NCBI RefSeq assembly: GCF_000210095.1
Contig: NC_021039.1
Coordinates: 774,873-829,053 of the forward strand
Direction: 5' to 3'
Origin: Ruminococcus champanellensis 18P13 = JCM 17042
GTDB taxonomy: Bacteria; Bacillota; Clostridia; Oscillospirales; Ruminococcaceae
Length of the DNA stretch: 54,181 nt
Shown here: positions 45,588-54,181 of the stretch, piece after piece
How the letters are laid out: each line of letters begins with the position of its first letter
Numbering within the stretch: position 1 is the stretch's first letter
The notes under the pieces: model-generated
Told to the model about the DNA's origin: nothing
Databases searched by the model: none
Seen by the model: the letters and a program-made list of their open reading frames with translations, nothing else
Position numbers and translations under genes: made by a program

Positions 45588-45600
45588 TCCCCCGGGGGAT
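45587..45600. promoter_or_regulatory. Palindrome ATCCCCCGGGGGAT at the suf promoter
   Basis: A perfect 14-bp palindrome directly upstream of, and sharing one base with, the -35 of the sufC promoter. Position fits an operator. It does not look like the IscR type-1 consensus. Confidence 0.45.
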
Positions 45601-45609
45601 ATTATTTTT

Positions 45610-45648
45610 GCAAAACAAAAACGGAGCATGCAGATCTGCATGCTCCGT
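45610..45648 (-). terminator. Terminator of sulfhydrylase copy 2
   Basis: A perfect palindrome at 45621-45648 (arms ACGGAGCATGCAGA and its complement). On the minus strand it is followed by TTTTGTTTTG. It starts 15 bases after the stop. Confidence 0.85.
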
Positions 45649-45663
45649 AGAAGGGTTGTGTGT

Positions 45664-46944
45664 TTAGCGTACTGCCGCAAAGCCCTGTTCCAGGTCTGCC
45701 AGAATGTCCTGGATATGCTCCGTGCCGATGGACAGCCGGATGGTGTTGGGCTTGATGCCGCTTGCCAGCAGTTCCTCCTTCGACAGCTGGGAGTGGGTGG
45801 TGGAGGCAGGGTGGATCACCAGGGATTTTACATCCGCCACATTTGCCAGCAGGGAGAACAACTGCAGGCTTTCTGTAAAGCGTTTTGCTTCCTCTGCGCC
45901 CCCCTTGATTTCAAAGGTGAAGATGGGAGCTGCGCCATTAGGGAAGTACTTGTCGTACAGCTCCTTGGCGTGACCGGTGGCAAGGGAGGGGTGGTTGACC
46001 CGTTCAACCTGGGGGTGCTTGGACAGATAGTCCACCACCTTCAGGGCGTTTTCCACATGCCGTTCTACCCGCAGGGACAGGGTCTCCAGACCCTGGAGCA
46101 GCAGGAAGGAGTTGAAGGGGGAGATGGTGGCACCCTGATCCCGCAGCAAGGTGGTGCGGATCTTCATGATGTAGGCAATGTTGCCGCATGCCTGGGAGAA
46201 TACTACTCCGTGGTAGGAGGGGTTGGGGGCAGTCAGTCCCGGGAACTTGTCATTCTGCGTCCAGTCAAACTTACCGGAATCCACGATGACACCGCCCATT
46301 ACTGTGCCGTGACCACCGATGAACTTGGTGGCGGAATGCACCACCACATCTGCACCGTGCTCGATGGGACGCAGCAGATAGGGGGTTGCAAAGGTGCTGT
46401 CCACGATCAGAGGAATGCCATGCTTGTGGGCAACTGCACTGATGGCTTCCAGATCGATCACGTCAGAATTGGGGTTGCCCAGGGTCTCAGCGTAAATCAG
46501 CTTGGTCTTGTCCGTGATGGCTGCTTCAAAGTTCGCCGGATCAGAAGGATCCACAAAGGTGGTGGTAATGCCCTGTTCCCGCAGAGTGTTTGCCAGCAGG
46601 TTGTAGGTGCCGCCGTACAGGTTGTGGGATGCGACTACATGATCCCCGGCAAGGGCAATGTTCTGGATGGCGTAGGTAATGGCTGCGGAGCCGGTGGCAA
46701 CTGCCAGAGCCGCTGCGCCGCCTTCCAGAGCAGCAATCCGCTGTTCAAATACATCGGAGGTAGGGTTCATCAGACGAGTGTAGATATTGCCCCCTTCGGT
46801 CAGACCAAATCTGCCTGCCGCCTGGGCACTGTCCTTGAATACATAGGACGTGGTGGCGTAGATGGGCACTGCCCGGGCATCCGTAGCCGGATCCGGCTTC
46901 TCCTGTCCTGCGTGTACCTGCAATGTTTCAAACTGATAACTCAT
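45664..46944 (-). CDS. O-acetylhomoserine sulfhydrylase (copy 2)
   Basis: A 426-residue PLP enzyme, start ATG 46944 with AAGGAAGGAA upstream. Motifs are [61 protein letters not shown], the Lys-PLP block [12 protein letters not shown] and [12 protein letters not shown]. This profile is close to classical O-acetylhomoserine/O-acetylserine sulfhydrylases (MetY). It is divergent from an Rrf2-type regulator, with a consensus promoter whose spacer is a palindrome, so it is probably regulated by sulfur or Fe-S status. Confidence 0.93.
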   Translation of the reverse strand: MSYQFETLQVHAGQEKPDPATDARAVPIYATTSYVFKDSAQAAGRFGLTEGGNIYTRLMNPTSDVFEQRIAALEGGAAALAVATGSAAITYAIQNIALAGDHVVASHNLYGGTYNLLANTLREQGITTTFVDPSDPANFEAAITDKTKLIYAETLGNPNSDVIDLEAISAVAHKHGIPLIVDSTFATPYLLRPIEHGADVVVHSATKFIGGHGTVMGGVIVDSGKFDWTQNDKFPGLTAPNPSYHGVVFSQACGNIAYIMKIRTTLLRDQGATISPFNSFLLLQGLETLSLRVERHVENALKVVDYLSKHPQVERVNHPSLATGHAKELYDKYFPNGAAPIFTFEIKGGAEEAKRFTESLQLFSLLANVADVKSLVIHPASTTHSQLSKEELLASGIKPNTIRLSIGTEHIQDILADLEQGFAAVR

Positions 46945-46990
46945 AACATTCCTTCCTTTCATTTACCCGGTGGGTTTATATGTTGATTGT

Positions 46991-47019
46991 ATTATAGCAG
47001 AACATTTCCTGCTTGTCAA
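46991..47019 (-). promoter_or_regulatory. Consensus promoter of sulfhydrylase copy 2
   Basis: On the minus strand a perfect TTGACA (-35), 17 bases and a perfect TATAAT (-10). A full-consensus promoter normally needs a repressor to be regulated. Confidence 0.85.
46996..47013. promoter_or_regulatory. Candidate operator in the sulfhydrylase promoter spacer
   Basis: AGCAGAACATTTCCTGCT is an 18-bp imperfect palindrome (7 of 9 pairs) filling the spacer between -35 and -10. Its place, 28 bases from the divergent rrf2 promoter, suggests binding by the Rrf2 protein. Confidence 0.55.
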
Positions 47020-47040
47020 GGGGTTTTCAGAAAAAAAGAG

Positions 47041-47069
47041 TTGAAATTCTATTTTTCCTGTGGTATAAT
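47041..47069 (+). promoter_or_regulatory. Promoter of the Rrf2-type regulator
   Basis: TTGAAA (-35), 17 bases, TATAAT (-10), 54 bases before the start codon. Confidence 0.75.
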
Positions 47070-47123
47070 AGGTTTATAAGATCAGAGGCAGCCATGACCG
47101 GCTGAACAAAGGAGGTGGGAATT

Positions 47124-47552
47124 ATGATGATCTCCACGAAGGGACGGTATGCCCTGCGGGTGATGATCGATCTGGCGGAGCACAACAGCGGCGGATATGT
47201 ACCTTTGGCGGATATTGCCGAGCGGCAGGAGATCTCGGAGAAATACCTGGAAAGCATTGTGTCCATGCTCAGCAAAAAAGGACTGGTGGATGCACTCCGG
47301 GGCAAGGGAGGCGGCTATCGGCTGAACCGTGCGCCGGATCAGTACACGGTAGCGGATATTCTGTATGTAACCGAGGGCTCCATGGCACCGGTGGCATGTC
47401 TGGAACCGGGCGCAAAGACCTGTGACCGGGCTGCATACTGCCGGACGCTGGATATGTGGAAGAGGCTGTATGAGCTGATTACCCAGTTCTTCTCCGGGAT
47501 TACCATTGCGGACCTGATCGCAGACAAATCCGGCGGGGATTTTGTCATATAA
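47124..47552 (+). CDS. Rrf2/IscR-type transcriptional regulator
   Basis: A 142-residue Rrf2-family winged-helix protein: STKGRYALRVMIDLA, ISEKYLESIVSML and RGKGGGYRL are typical. Cys92, Cys100 and Cys106 (C-x7-C-x5-C) precede TLDMW, as in cluster-binding IscR-like members, so it may sense Fe-S or redox state. CymR-like members without cluster ligands control cysteine genes; the Cys triad argues for the IscR side (inference). ATG 47124 is 7 bases after AAAGGAGGT. Neighbours are a divergent sulfhydrylase and the sufC pair. Confidence 0.93.
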   Translation: MMISTKGRYALRVMIDLAEHNSGGYVPLADIAERQEISEKYLESIVSMLSKKGLVDALRGKGGGYRLNRAPDQYTVADILYVTEGSMAPVACLEPGAKTCDRAAYCRTLDMWKRLYELITQFFSGITIADLIADKSGGDFVI

Positions 47553-47556
47553 CACC

Positions 47557-47590
47557 ATCGCCCGATCTGATGCCAGATCGGGCGATATTT
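47557..47590. terminator. Terminator between the rrf2-type gene and trmO
   Basis: A perfect 13-bp stem (47557-47569 with 47574-47586) with an ATGC loop, then ATTTTAT on the plus strand. It separates convergent genes. Confidence 0.85.
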
Positions 47591-47627
47591 TATGGGCGGC
47601 CGCCAGGCATGCTCTGTGCGGTGTTGT

Positions 47628-48308
47628 CTATGGTTTATCCAAAGGCTCCACACTCCGAACCGTCAGCTGATTCTCCGTCACTGTGAACCGCAGATCGAAT
47701 CCGGCAAAGGCAACTCCGTAGATCCGATCCGGATCCTCAGAATAGCCCGGCCGGGGATCCTGCTGTAAAATGCCCACTGCCGCATCCCGCTTGTCTGCCG
47801 GCAGCTGTTCCAGCAATGCCGCCGGAAAGTGAACCTTTAGCTGGTGGGTTGCAGTTTGCCGGGTATAGCCCTGGCTTGCGTCCGTCCGGCAGTCCGCCAG
47901 GGGAATGTAGGGCTTTACATCGTAAACCGGGGTGCCATCCATCATATCAATGCCGGAAACGTGCAGCACGGCTTGTCCGCCCTCAAAGCTGACCCCCTGC
48001 AGCCGGACGCAGGACAGCCCCAGGCTGTTTGGCCGGAAGGGGGAGCGGGTGGCGAATACCCCCATGCGCTGGTTGCCCCCCAGCCGGGGCGGCCGCACAG
48101 TGGGAGACCAGTCCCCTTGCTTCCTGGCGGCGGAGAACTCCCAGATCAGCCAGATGTGGGAGAATTGCTCCAGTCCCCGGAATGCCTCCGGCTTGCTGTA
48201 GGCAGGCAGAAAGACTACCTGCCCCTCCAGCGCCTCCACCAGGCCGCTTTGACGGGGCAGTCCGAATTTGGTGGGAAAGTCCGTGTGAATGTATGCGATG
48301 GGTTCCAT
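47628..48308 (-). CDS. trmO: tRNA (N6-threonylcarbamoyladenosine(37)-N6)-methyltransferase, TrmO/TsaA family
   Basis: A 226-residue TsaA/YaeB beta-barrel SAM methyltransferase. It begins MEPIAYIHTDFPTKFGLPRQ and has the family core FSHIWLIWEF, GVFATRSPFRPNSLGLSCV and the DMMDGTPVYDVKPYIP block. It methylates t6A37 of tRNA-Thr. GGAGG lies 7 bases before ATG 48308; the longer frame is unsupported. Confidence 0.93.
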   Translation of the reverse strand: MEPIAYIHTDFPTKFGLPRQSGLVEALEGQVVFLPAYSKPEAFRGLEQFSHIWLIWEFSAARKQGDWSPTVRPPRLGGNQRMGVFATRSPFRPNSLGLSCVRLQGVSFEGGQAVLHVSGIDMMDGTPVYDVKPYIPLADCRTDASQGYTRQTATHQLKVHFPAALLEQLPADKRDAAVGILQQDPRPGYSEDPDRIYGVAFAGFDLRFTVTENQLTVRSVEPLDKP

Positions 48309-48381
48309 GTAATGCCTCCGGTGTTGTCCTTTATGTTGTCTTTTAGTATACCACAAAAATCGGGGCTTGTCACGGGTTTTA

Positions 48382-48412
48382 GGCAACATCGCACAGCTTT
48401 GTGCGGTGCTGC
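48382..48412 (+). repeat. Dispersed intergenic hairpin before trmO
   Basis: Left arm GGCAACATCGCACA and right arm TGTGCGGTGCTGCC around GCTT. The U-G pair forms only in plus-strand RNA, although the genes on both sides are on the minus strand. There is no T run on either strand. Confidence 0.6.
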
Positions 48413-48413
48413 C

Positions 48414-49220
48414 CTATATTCCAAGCAGCCGGGCAATGCGCAGCGCCACATGCTGGTCATTGGACACGGTGAGATGCCGGGCTGCACGCTTTGCTTCCGG
48501 CATGGCGTTGGCAACCGCAAAGGAGTTCGGGGTCAGCTCCAGCATGGAAACATCGTTGCCGGAATCGCCGATGGTCAGTACCTGTTCCGGCAGCAGCTTG
48601 AGCCGGAGCAGCAGTGCCCGGATGCCGGTGGCTTTGTGAATGCCCCGGGCGGTGACCTCCAGGCAGTTTTCCGCAGAGACGCAAAGCTGAAATGTGCCGT
48701 CATCCAGTGCCTGATGCAGCCGGGTTTCCTGGGCAGCATCCCGGCAGAAGAACACTGCCTTTTCCACCTGCACATCTTCGGCAAGGCAAAAGGCTTGTGC
48801 ATCCTCCACCGGTCGGCATATACCGATGGCATCCTCCAACAGGGCACGATCCTGCCGCTGTTCCAGTGCCCCATGCTCCAGCAGCACCCCCTCCGGTGTA
48901 TACAGCAGCACGGCGGCTCCCTGCTGTTTGCCAATGCGAAGAAGTCGGTCTGCATGCTCCCGGGAGAGCGGATGCCGGAACAGGGCTTTGCCCTCCGGCA
49001 ACTGTGTGACGCAGGCACCGCTGAGGGTGATCAGATACCGGATGCCGGGAAACTGCTGTAGCGCCTGGGGGATTTGTTCCCGGTTCCTGCCGCTGGTAGG
49101 CACAAAGCAATAGCCCTTGTCCGTCATCCGGCGGATGGCATCCAGGTTTTCCGGACTGAGCCTGCCCCGGCTGTCCAGCAGGGTGCCGTCCAGATCGCAT
49201 GCGATCAGCTTGATTTCCAT
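48414..49220 (-). CDS. HAD-superfamily (Cof/IIB) phosphatase
   Basis: A 268-residue Cof-type hydrolase. Motif I is ACDLDGTLLDS, motif II SGR, the conserved Lys region ARGIHKATGIRALL, and motif III/IV TIGDSGNDVSML followed by FAVANAMPEAK. It should dephosphorylate sugar phosphates or pyridoxal phosphate. It is the third gene of the ptsH-ptsI operon, 13 bases after ptsI, hinting at sugar-phosphate detoxification (inference). Confidence 0.92.
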   Translation of the reverse strand: MEIKLIACDLDGTLLDSRGRLSPENLDAIRRMTDKGYCFVPTSGRNREQIPQALQQFPGIRYLITLSGACVTQLPEGKALFRHPLSREHADRLLRIGKQQGAAVLLYTPEGVLLEHGALEQRQDRALLEDAIGICRPVEDAQAFCLAEDVQVEKAVFFCRDAAQETRLHQALDDGTFQLCVSAENCLEVTARGIHKATGIRALLLRLKLLPEQVLTIGDSGNDVSMLELTPNSFAVANAMPEAKRAARHLTVSNDQHVALRIARLLGI

Positions 49221-49233
49221 ATTACCTCCTCAG

Positions 49234-50862
<1,629 letters not shown>

Positions 50863-50877
50863 GTCCATCCCTCCGGC

Positions 50878-51135
50878 TTACAGATTTGCTTTGAGAAAGG
50901 CTTCTACCCCGGCAGCAGCCTCTGCTTCGTCCGATCCCTCCACGGTCACTGTTACCGGATCCCCCTGCTTGACCCCCAGTCCCATCAGAGCAAACAGCTT
51001 CTTGGCGCTGGCGGTTTTGTCCCCCTTGGTCAGGGTGATCTCGCTTTCGTATGCCTTTGCAGCCTGCACCAACTGCCCGGCAGGTCTTGCGTGGATGCCG
51101 TTCTCGTCCGTAATGGTATACACAAACTGTTTCAT
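50878..51135 (-). CDS. ptsH: HPr-like phosphocarrier with Lys at position 46
   Basis: An 85-residue HPr. The phospho-His15 site GIHARPAGQLV is intact. The regulatory-site region reads SAKKLFALMGLGV, so the position equal to Ser46 of Bacillus HPr is Lys46. HPr kinase could not phosphorylate it there. Start ATG 51135 has AAGGGAG upstream. It precedes ptsI by 15 bases, so it is the operon's likely general carrier. Confidence 0.94.
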   Translation of the reverse strand: MKQFVYTITDENGIHARPAGQLVQAAKAYESEITLTKGDKTASAKKLFALMGLGVKQGDPVTVTVEGSDEAEAAAGVEAFLKANL

Positions 51136-51225
51136 AAACTGCTCCCTTCCGCCGCACTGCGGCTGCGGCTTCTGCCGCTCTGGTAGCAGTATGGGCTGCT
51201 TTTTGGGAAACATACTTCCGGACGC

Positions 51226-51258
51226 AAAAAAGCCGGAGGATGAAGTTCCTCCGGCTTT
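51226..51258 (-). terminator. Terminator after the PNPOx-fold gene
   Basis: AAAGCCGGAGGA (51229-51240) pairs with TCCTCCGGCTTT (51247-51258); on the minus strand a T run follows. It separates this operon from ptsH. Confidence 0.88.
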
Positions 51259-51262
51259 CGCC

Positions 51263-51724
51263 TTATTTTTTGCATTTGCCCGTAATACCCGTCACATCGA
51301 TCCGCCAGATGCCCGTGCGGGACAGGCTTTGCGCAATGGCGGCATCGAACCGGGACATATTCTCCGGGGTATACTTTTCACAGATCGCCCGAAGTGCCCG
51401 GATCTTTTCCGCCTCATCCGTAACCTCCCGGGCTGTGCCGGTGAGAATGGCTGAGGTATACCGGGTGGTGAATTTGTCATGCACCGGCTCCGCCATACCC
51501 ACGCAGCTGACGCACACTGCCGGATGCTTCCGCAGCGCCTTCAGCTTCAGTCCCTCCTGGGCACAGTGAAAGTACAGGGTTTCTCCGATCCGTGCAATGG
51601 AAAGGGGCACACAGTAGGGTTCACCTTCCGGCAGGAGCATGGAAACCGTGCCGAAGCTGCATGCGTCCACTGCCTGCCAGGCAGAATCCCTGTCCATCTG
51701 CCGGTCTGTTCGCCGCATGCTCAT
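51263..51724 (-). CDS. Pyridoxamine 5'-phosphate oxidase-fold protein (NimA-like)
   Basis: A 153-residue split-barrel flavin-binding protein. It has MRRTDRQMDRDSAWQAVD, the VSMLLPEGEPYCVPLSIAR strand pair and HCAQEGLKLKALRKHP. Members reduce nitro compounds or bind FMN or haem; the substrate is unknown. Its ATG overlaps the TPR gene stop as ATGA, so the two are coupled. Confidence 0.9.
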   Translation of the reverse strand: MSMRRTDRQMDRDSAWQAVDACSFGTVSMLLPEGEPYCVPLSIARIGETLYFHCAQEGLKLKALRKHPAVCVSCVGMAEPVHDKFTTRYTSAILTGTAREVTDEAEKIRALRAICEKYTPENMSRFDAAIAQSLSRTGIWRIDVTGITGKCKK

Positions 51725-52764
51725 GCCTGCTTGCTTTCCTCCGGTGTCATGGCAGCCCGGATGGCGTCGATCTGCTTCTTGATTTCCGGATCCCGGGTCA
51801 GGTCATAGGCAATGGAGTAGAAGTATGCCCCCAGCTGCATCTGCTCATCCTGTACGGCAGTTTTCGCCAGCACCAGCGCCAGCCGGATCAGTTCCTCATT
51901 GGGGCCGGCAGGCAGTTCGTACTTTTCAAATACCGCCAGAACCTGTTTCCGGGTGGGCGGTTCAATGTTATGCCCCATCAGCCCTCGCAGATTTACAAGC
52001 TCTGCCTGTACTCCCGGGTGATTGTTGTAGACCAGGCTTTCGTAGAAGAAGCATACCGCTGCATCGTAATCATGCACCGCAATGGCGTAGAATCCAAGGT
52101 CTGCGTAGATCCGGGACATGGCATAGGTGCTGTTGGCAATGGGGAACAATTCCCTGATTACAGCCAGCAGCTTTTCCGGTTCCTTTTTCAGCTTGTAGAC
52201 CTCCGCCAGTTCAAAGCGTACATCGCAGCTTACCGGGTTGAACCGGATGCCCTGCTCCAGCGCTTCGATTGCATCGTCCAGCTTTCCCAGCTCCACCAGG
52301 GCGTAGCCGTACAGTGTATAGTACATGGCGAAATCATAGGGGGCACGTTCAATATTGGACTGTCCCGGATAGAGCATCCGGTACAGGTGGTACTCAAAGG
52401 GATTCCGGAAGCTGAAATAATGCAGCTTGCTTTCCTTGCCGAAGCCCTCCTCGCATTTTGCAGTCAAGGCACGCAGTGACACTGCTGCCTCCTGGTATTT
52501 TTCCTGGTTGAGCAGCTCCCGTGCCTCATGAAACAGCTCATCCAGCCGCTTGCCGTTCAGGGTGGTAGCGGTCATAAACTGATCCTGCTGTTCCTTGGGC
52601 AGCAGGCTGAATGCCAGCTCGGTAATGCGTTTTGCCAGCTCCTCGCCGTTGGGCTCGTGGGCATAGCGGCGCACCTGCCCCTCCAGGTAGGGAATGTCGG
52701 TTTTCAGATCTCCGGTCAGATTGGCGTTGCAAATTGCCAGAGCTTCTTGGATTGTGGTTGCCAT
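51721..52764 (-). CDS. TPR-repeat protein of unknown function
   Basis: A 347-residue soluble protein with no signal peptide or membrane segment. Helical repeats with TPR spacing occur through the middle and C-terminal parts, for example YTLYGYALVELGKLDDAIEA, and ARELLNQEKYQEAAVSLRAL. I do not recognise a more specific family. It lies between a Pro-rich repeat protein and the PNPOx-fold protein in one operon (18-base gap upstream). Role unknown; probably protein-protein interaction. Confidence 0.85.
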   Translation of the reverse strand: MATTIQEALAICNANLTGDLKTDIPYLEGQVRRYAHEPNGEELAKRITELAFSLLPKEQQDQFMTATTLNGKRLDELFHEARELLNQEKYQEAAVSLRALTAKCEEGFGKESKLHYFSFRNPFEYHLYRMLYPGQSNIERAPYDFAMYYTLYGYALVELGKLDDAIEALEQGIRFNPVSCDVRFELAEVYKLKKEPEKLLAVIRELFPIANSTYAMSRIYADLGFYAIAVHDYDAAVCFFYESLVYNNHPGVQAELVNLRGLMGHNIEPPTRKQVLAVFEKYELPAGPNEELIRLALVLAKTAVQDEQMQLGAYFYSIAYDLTRDPEIKKQIDAIRAAMTPEESKQA

Positions 52765-52782
52765 CGTGTTTCGTCCTTCCGT

Positions 52783-54181
52783 TTAACCCCGCTTCATGCG
52801 GTTGCCTTCTGTGGTGTCAAAGCCCCGTGCCTTCAGCTGTTTTTCAAATTCTGCGTTGATCTTATCCAGCTTCTTCTGCCGCTTTGCCTCTGCCTTGGTC
52901 ATGGGTGCAGTCGGCTTGGGCGGCTCTGCAAGCTTGGGCGTAGCCTTGGGTGCAGGCTTCTGCTTTGGGGGCGCCTTGTATTCTACAAAGTTTATCGCAA
53001 CCTTGTCGTCATCCTGCTTTTTCTTGGTGACTGTTTCACCCATGGCGCTGAGCATATCCTCTACGCTGCTGATGACAGGAGGTGTGGCGTTGCCGTTTTC
53101 CATATCAAAGACGGAACGCTTGTTTGCATTCTGATTGGAGATTGCCTGCTGGAACACGTTTCCTCCATTTGTCCCATACGAGGAGTGCGGTGTCTGCTGT
53201 ACGGGAGGCAGGCTGTATACCGGCTGGGTAATGGGAATGGGCTGACCATAGTTGTCGAATTCCTGGTATACCGGCTGTCCCTGGGCACTGTAGCCCACAA
53301 AGATCGGGTTGGGCTTGACAGGTGCCGTGGGCTGTGCCGGTGTGGGGGCATCCGCCTGAACCGGGGCGGTGGCAGCGAATTTCTGCTGCATGCTTGCCAG
53401 AACATCGTCGATGTTGTCCACCACCTGTGCAGGGGGCGGCGCAATGGCTTCCTCCGGTGCGGGCTTCGGCATAACAGGCTGCACCGGAACAGGTGCCGGA
53501 CTGGGCGCAACTGCAACCGGCTCCACGGGAATGGACGCAGGCTCCGGCATAACAGGCTGCACCGGAACCGGTGCCGGACTGGGCGCAACCGCAACCGGCT
53601 CCACGGGAATGGGCGTAGGTTCCGGCATAACAGGCTGCACCGGAACAGGTGCCGGACTGGGCGTAACTGCAACCGGCTCTACGGGAATGGGCGCAGACTC
53701 CGGCATAACAGGCTGCACCGGAACAGGTGCTGGACTGGGTGCAACTGCAACCGGCTCCACGGGAATGGGAGCAGACTCCGGCATAACGGGTTGTACCGGA
53801 ACAGGTGCCGGACTGGGTGCAACTGCAACCGGCTCTACGGGAATGGGAGCAGGTTCTTCATCAAAGGAAGCGGTATATCCCTTGGAGGGCTGGGAATTGC
53901 TGAACAGGCTGTTTGCCACGTCATCCCAGCTCTGCATCTGCTGTTCGGTCACTGCTACAATGTCGGATGCACCGGTGGTGATGGAGATGGATCCGGGATG
54001 TACCGGCTCCGGCTGGATCACTTCCGGCTTTACAGGCTCCGGTTCAGCTGCAGGCGCAGAAAGCTGGGACAGAATGGAGTCAATGTCCTCCATAGGTGCT
54101 GCCTTGGGTGCTTCTGCCGCAGGCTTCGGCTCTGCTGCAGGTGCAGAAAGCTGGGACAGAATGGAGTCAATGTCCTCTATA
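52783..54181 (-). CDS. Pro-rich repeat protein, N-terminal part outside the window
   Basis: The frame is open through the window edge, so the 5' end is missing. The segment begins with two copies of EDIDSILSQLSAPAAEP about 29 residues apart, then a short acidic region. Next are five tandem 26-residue Pro/Val/Ala repeats (units like IPVEPVAVAPSPAPVPVQP), a Gln/Pro-rich part and a basic C-terminus (TKAEAKRQKKLDKINAEFEK). No membrane segment is seen in this part. I do not recognise the family. It is upstream of the TPR gene in the same operon. Confidence 0.8.
   Translation of the reverse strand, partial: IEDIDSILSQLSAPAAEPKPAAEAPKAAPMEDIDSILSQLSAPAAEPEPVKPEVIQPEPVHPGSISITTGASDIVAVTEQQMQSWDDVANSLFSNSQPSKGYTASFDEEPAPIPVEPVAVAPSPAPVPVQPVMPESAPIPVEPVAVAPSPAPVPVQPVMPESAPIPVEPVAVTPSPAPVPVQPVMPEPTPIPVEPVAVAPSPAPVPVQPVMPEPASIPVEPVAVAPSPAPVPVQPVMPKPAPEEAIAPPPAQVVDNIDDVLASMQQKFAATAPVQADAPTPAQPTAPVKPNPIFVGYSAQGQPVYQEFDNYGQPIPITQPVYSLPPVQQTPHSSYGTNGGNVFQQAISNQNANKRSVFDMENGNATPPVISSVEDMLSAMGETVTKKKQDDDKVAINFVEYKAPPKQKPAPKATPKLAEPPKPTAPMTKAEAKRQKKLDKINAEFEKQLKARGFDTTEGNRMKRG
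53461..53850 (-). repeat. Five tandem 78-bp repeats inside the Pro-rich protein gene
   Basis: Five near-identical 78-bp units encode 26-residue repeats; differences are mostly single bases (AVAPS versus AVTPS, MPES versus MPEP, and so on). Such arrays expand and contract by slippage or recombination. Confidence 0.85.

Overview
The window is chromosomal DNA of a cellulolytic Firmicute of the genus Ruminococcus. It opens inside a scaffoldin gene (cohesins, Thr-rich linkers, X-module plus dockerin). It also holds a dockerin-bearing secreted protein and a GH9 glycoside hydrolase. The G+C-rich coding sequence, strong Shine-Dalgarno (SD) sites and sigma-A type promoters with 17-bp spacers fit Ruminococcus; the relatively high G+C looks more like R. 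champanellensis than R. flavefaciens (inference, no search was run). I saw no tRNA, rRNA, IS element, prophage or CRISPR array. No stretch longer than about 260 bases lacks a gene.

Layout. 1-2.7 kb: 3' part of a ScaB-like scaffoldin. 2.9-7.4 kb (minus): nadB-nadC, an SGNH lipoprotein and an AEC transporter in one operon. 7.6-10.1 kb (minus): two-component system. 10.3-19.8 kb (plus): metallophosphoesterase, purA, a repeat-bearing membrane protein, a phosphopantetheinyl transferase with an SDR, then an ABC ATPase, a giant FtsX-type permease and a GNAT. 19.8-21.1 kb (minus): first O-acetylhomoserine sulfhydrylase-like gene. 21.3-28.3 kb (plus): complete F-type ATP synthase operon atpIBEFHAGDC. 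28.3-29.0 kb (minus): DUF421 membrane protein. 29.3-32.1 kb: membrane-anchored GH9. 32.2-39.0 kb: MoxR ATPase, DUF58 protein, transglutaminase-like membrane protein, C39-like/SH3/dockerin protein and prmA. 39.1-43.8 kb: nadE, pyrE, GH25, RluA-type pseudouridine synthase. 43.8-47.6 kb: a two-gene SUF-type Fe-S assembly pair, a second O-acetylhomoserine sulfhydrylase and a divergent Rrf2/IscR-type regulator. 47.6-54.2 kb (minus): trmO, HAD phosphatase, ptsI, ptsH, a PNPOx-fold protein, a TPR protein and a Pro-rich repeat protein cut by the window edge.

How the genes work together. The scaffoldin, the dockerin protein and the anchored GH9 are parts of cell-surface plant-fibre degradation. nadB, nadC and nadE serve de novo NAD synthesis (nadA is not here). 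The Fe-S assembly pair, the sulfhydrylase and the Rrf2 regulator form a sulfur/Fe-S neighbourhood, with a palindrome lying exactly in the sulfhydrylase promoter spacer. The ATP synthase c subunit carries a two-carboxylate Na+-type ion site.

Most noteworthy: atpF, atpG and atpD all share one unusual translation-start layout. A strong SD is followed one base later by a hairpin, then 10-12 bases, then the start codon, so the SD is effective only if the hairpin bridges the gap. A second unexplained signal is a family of dispersed intergenic hairpins, all in the same orientation on the plus strand.
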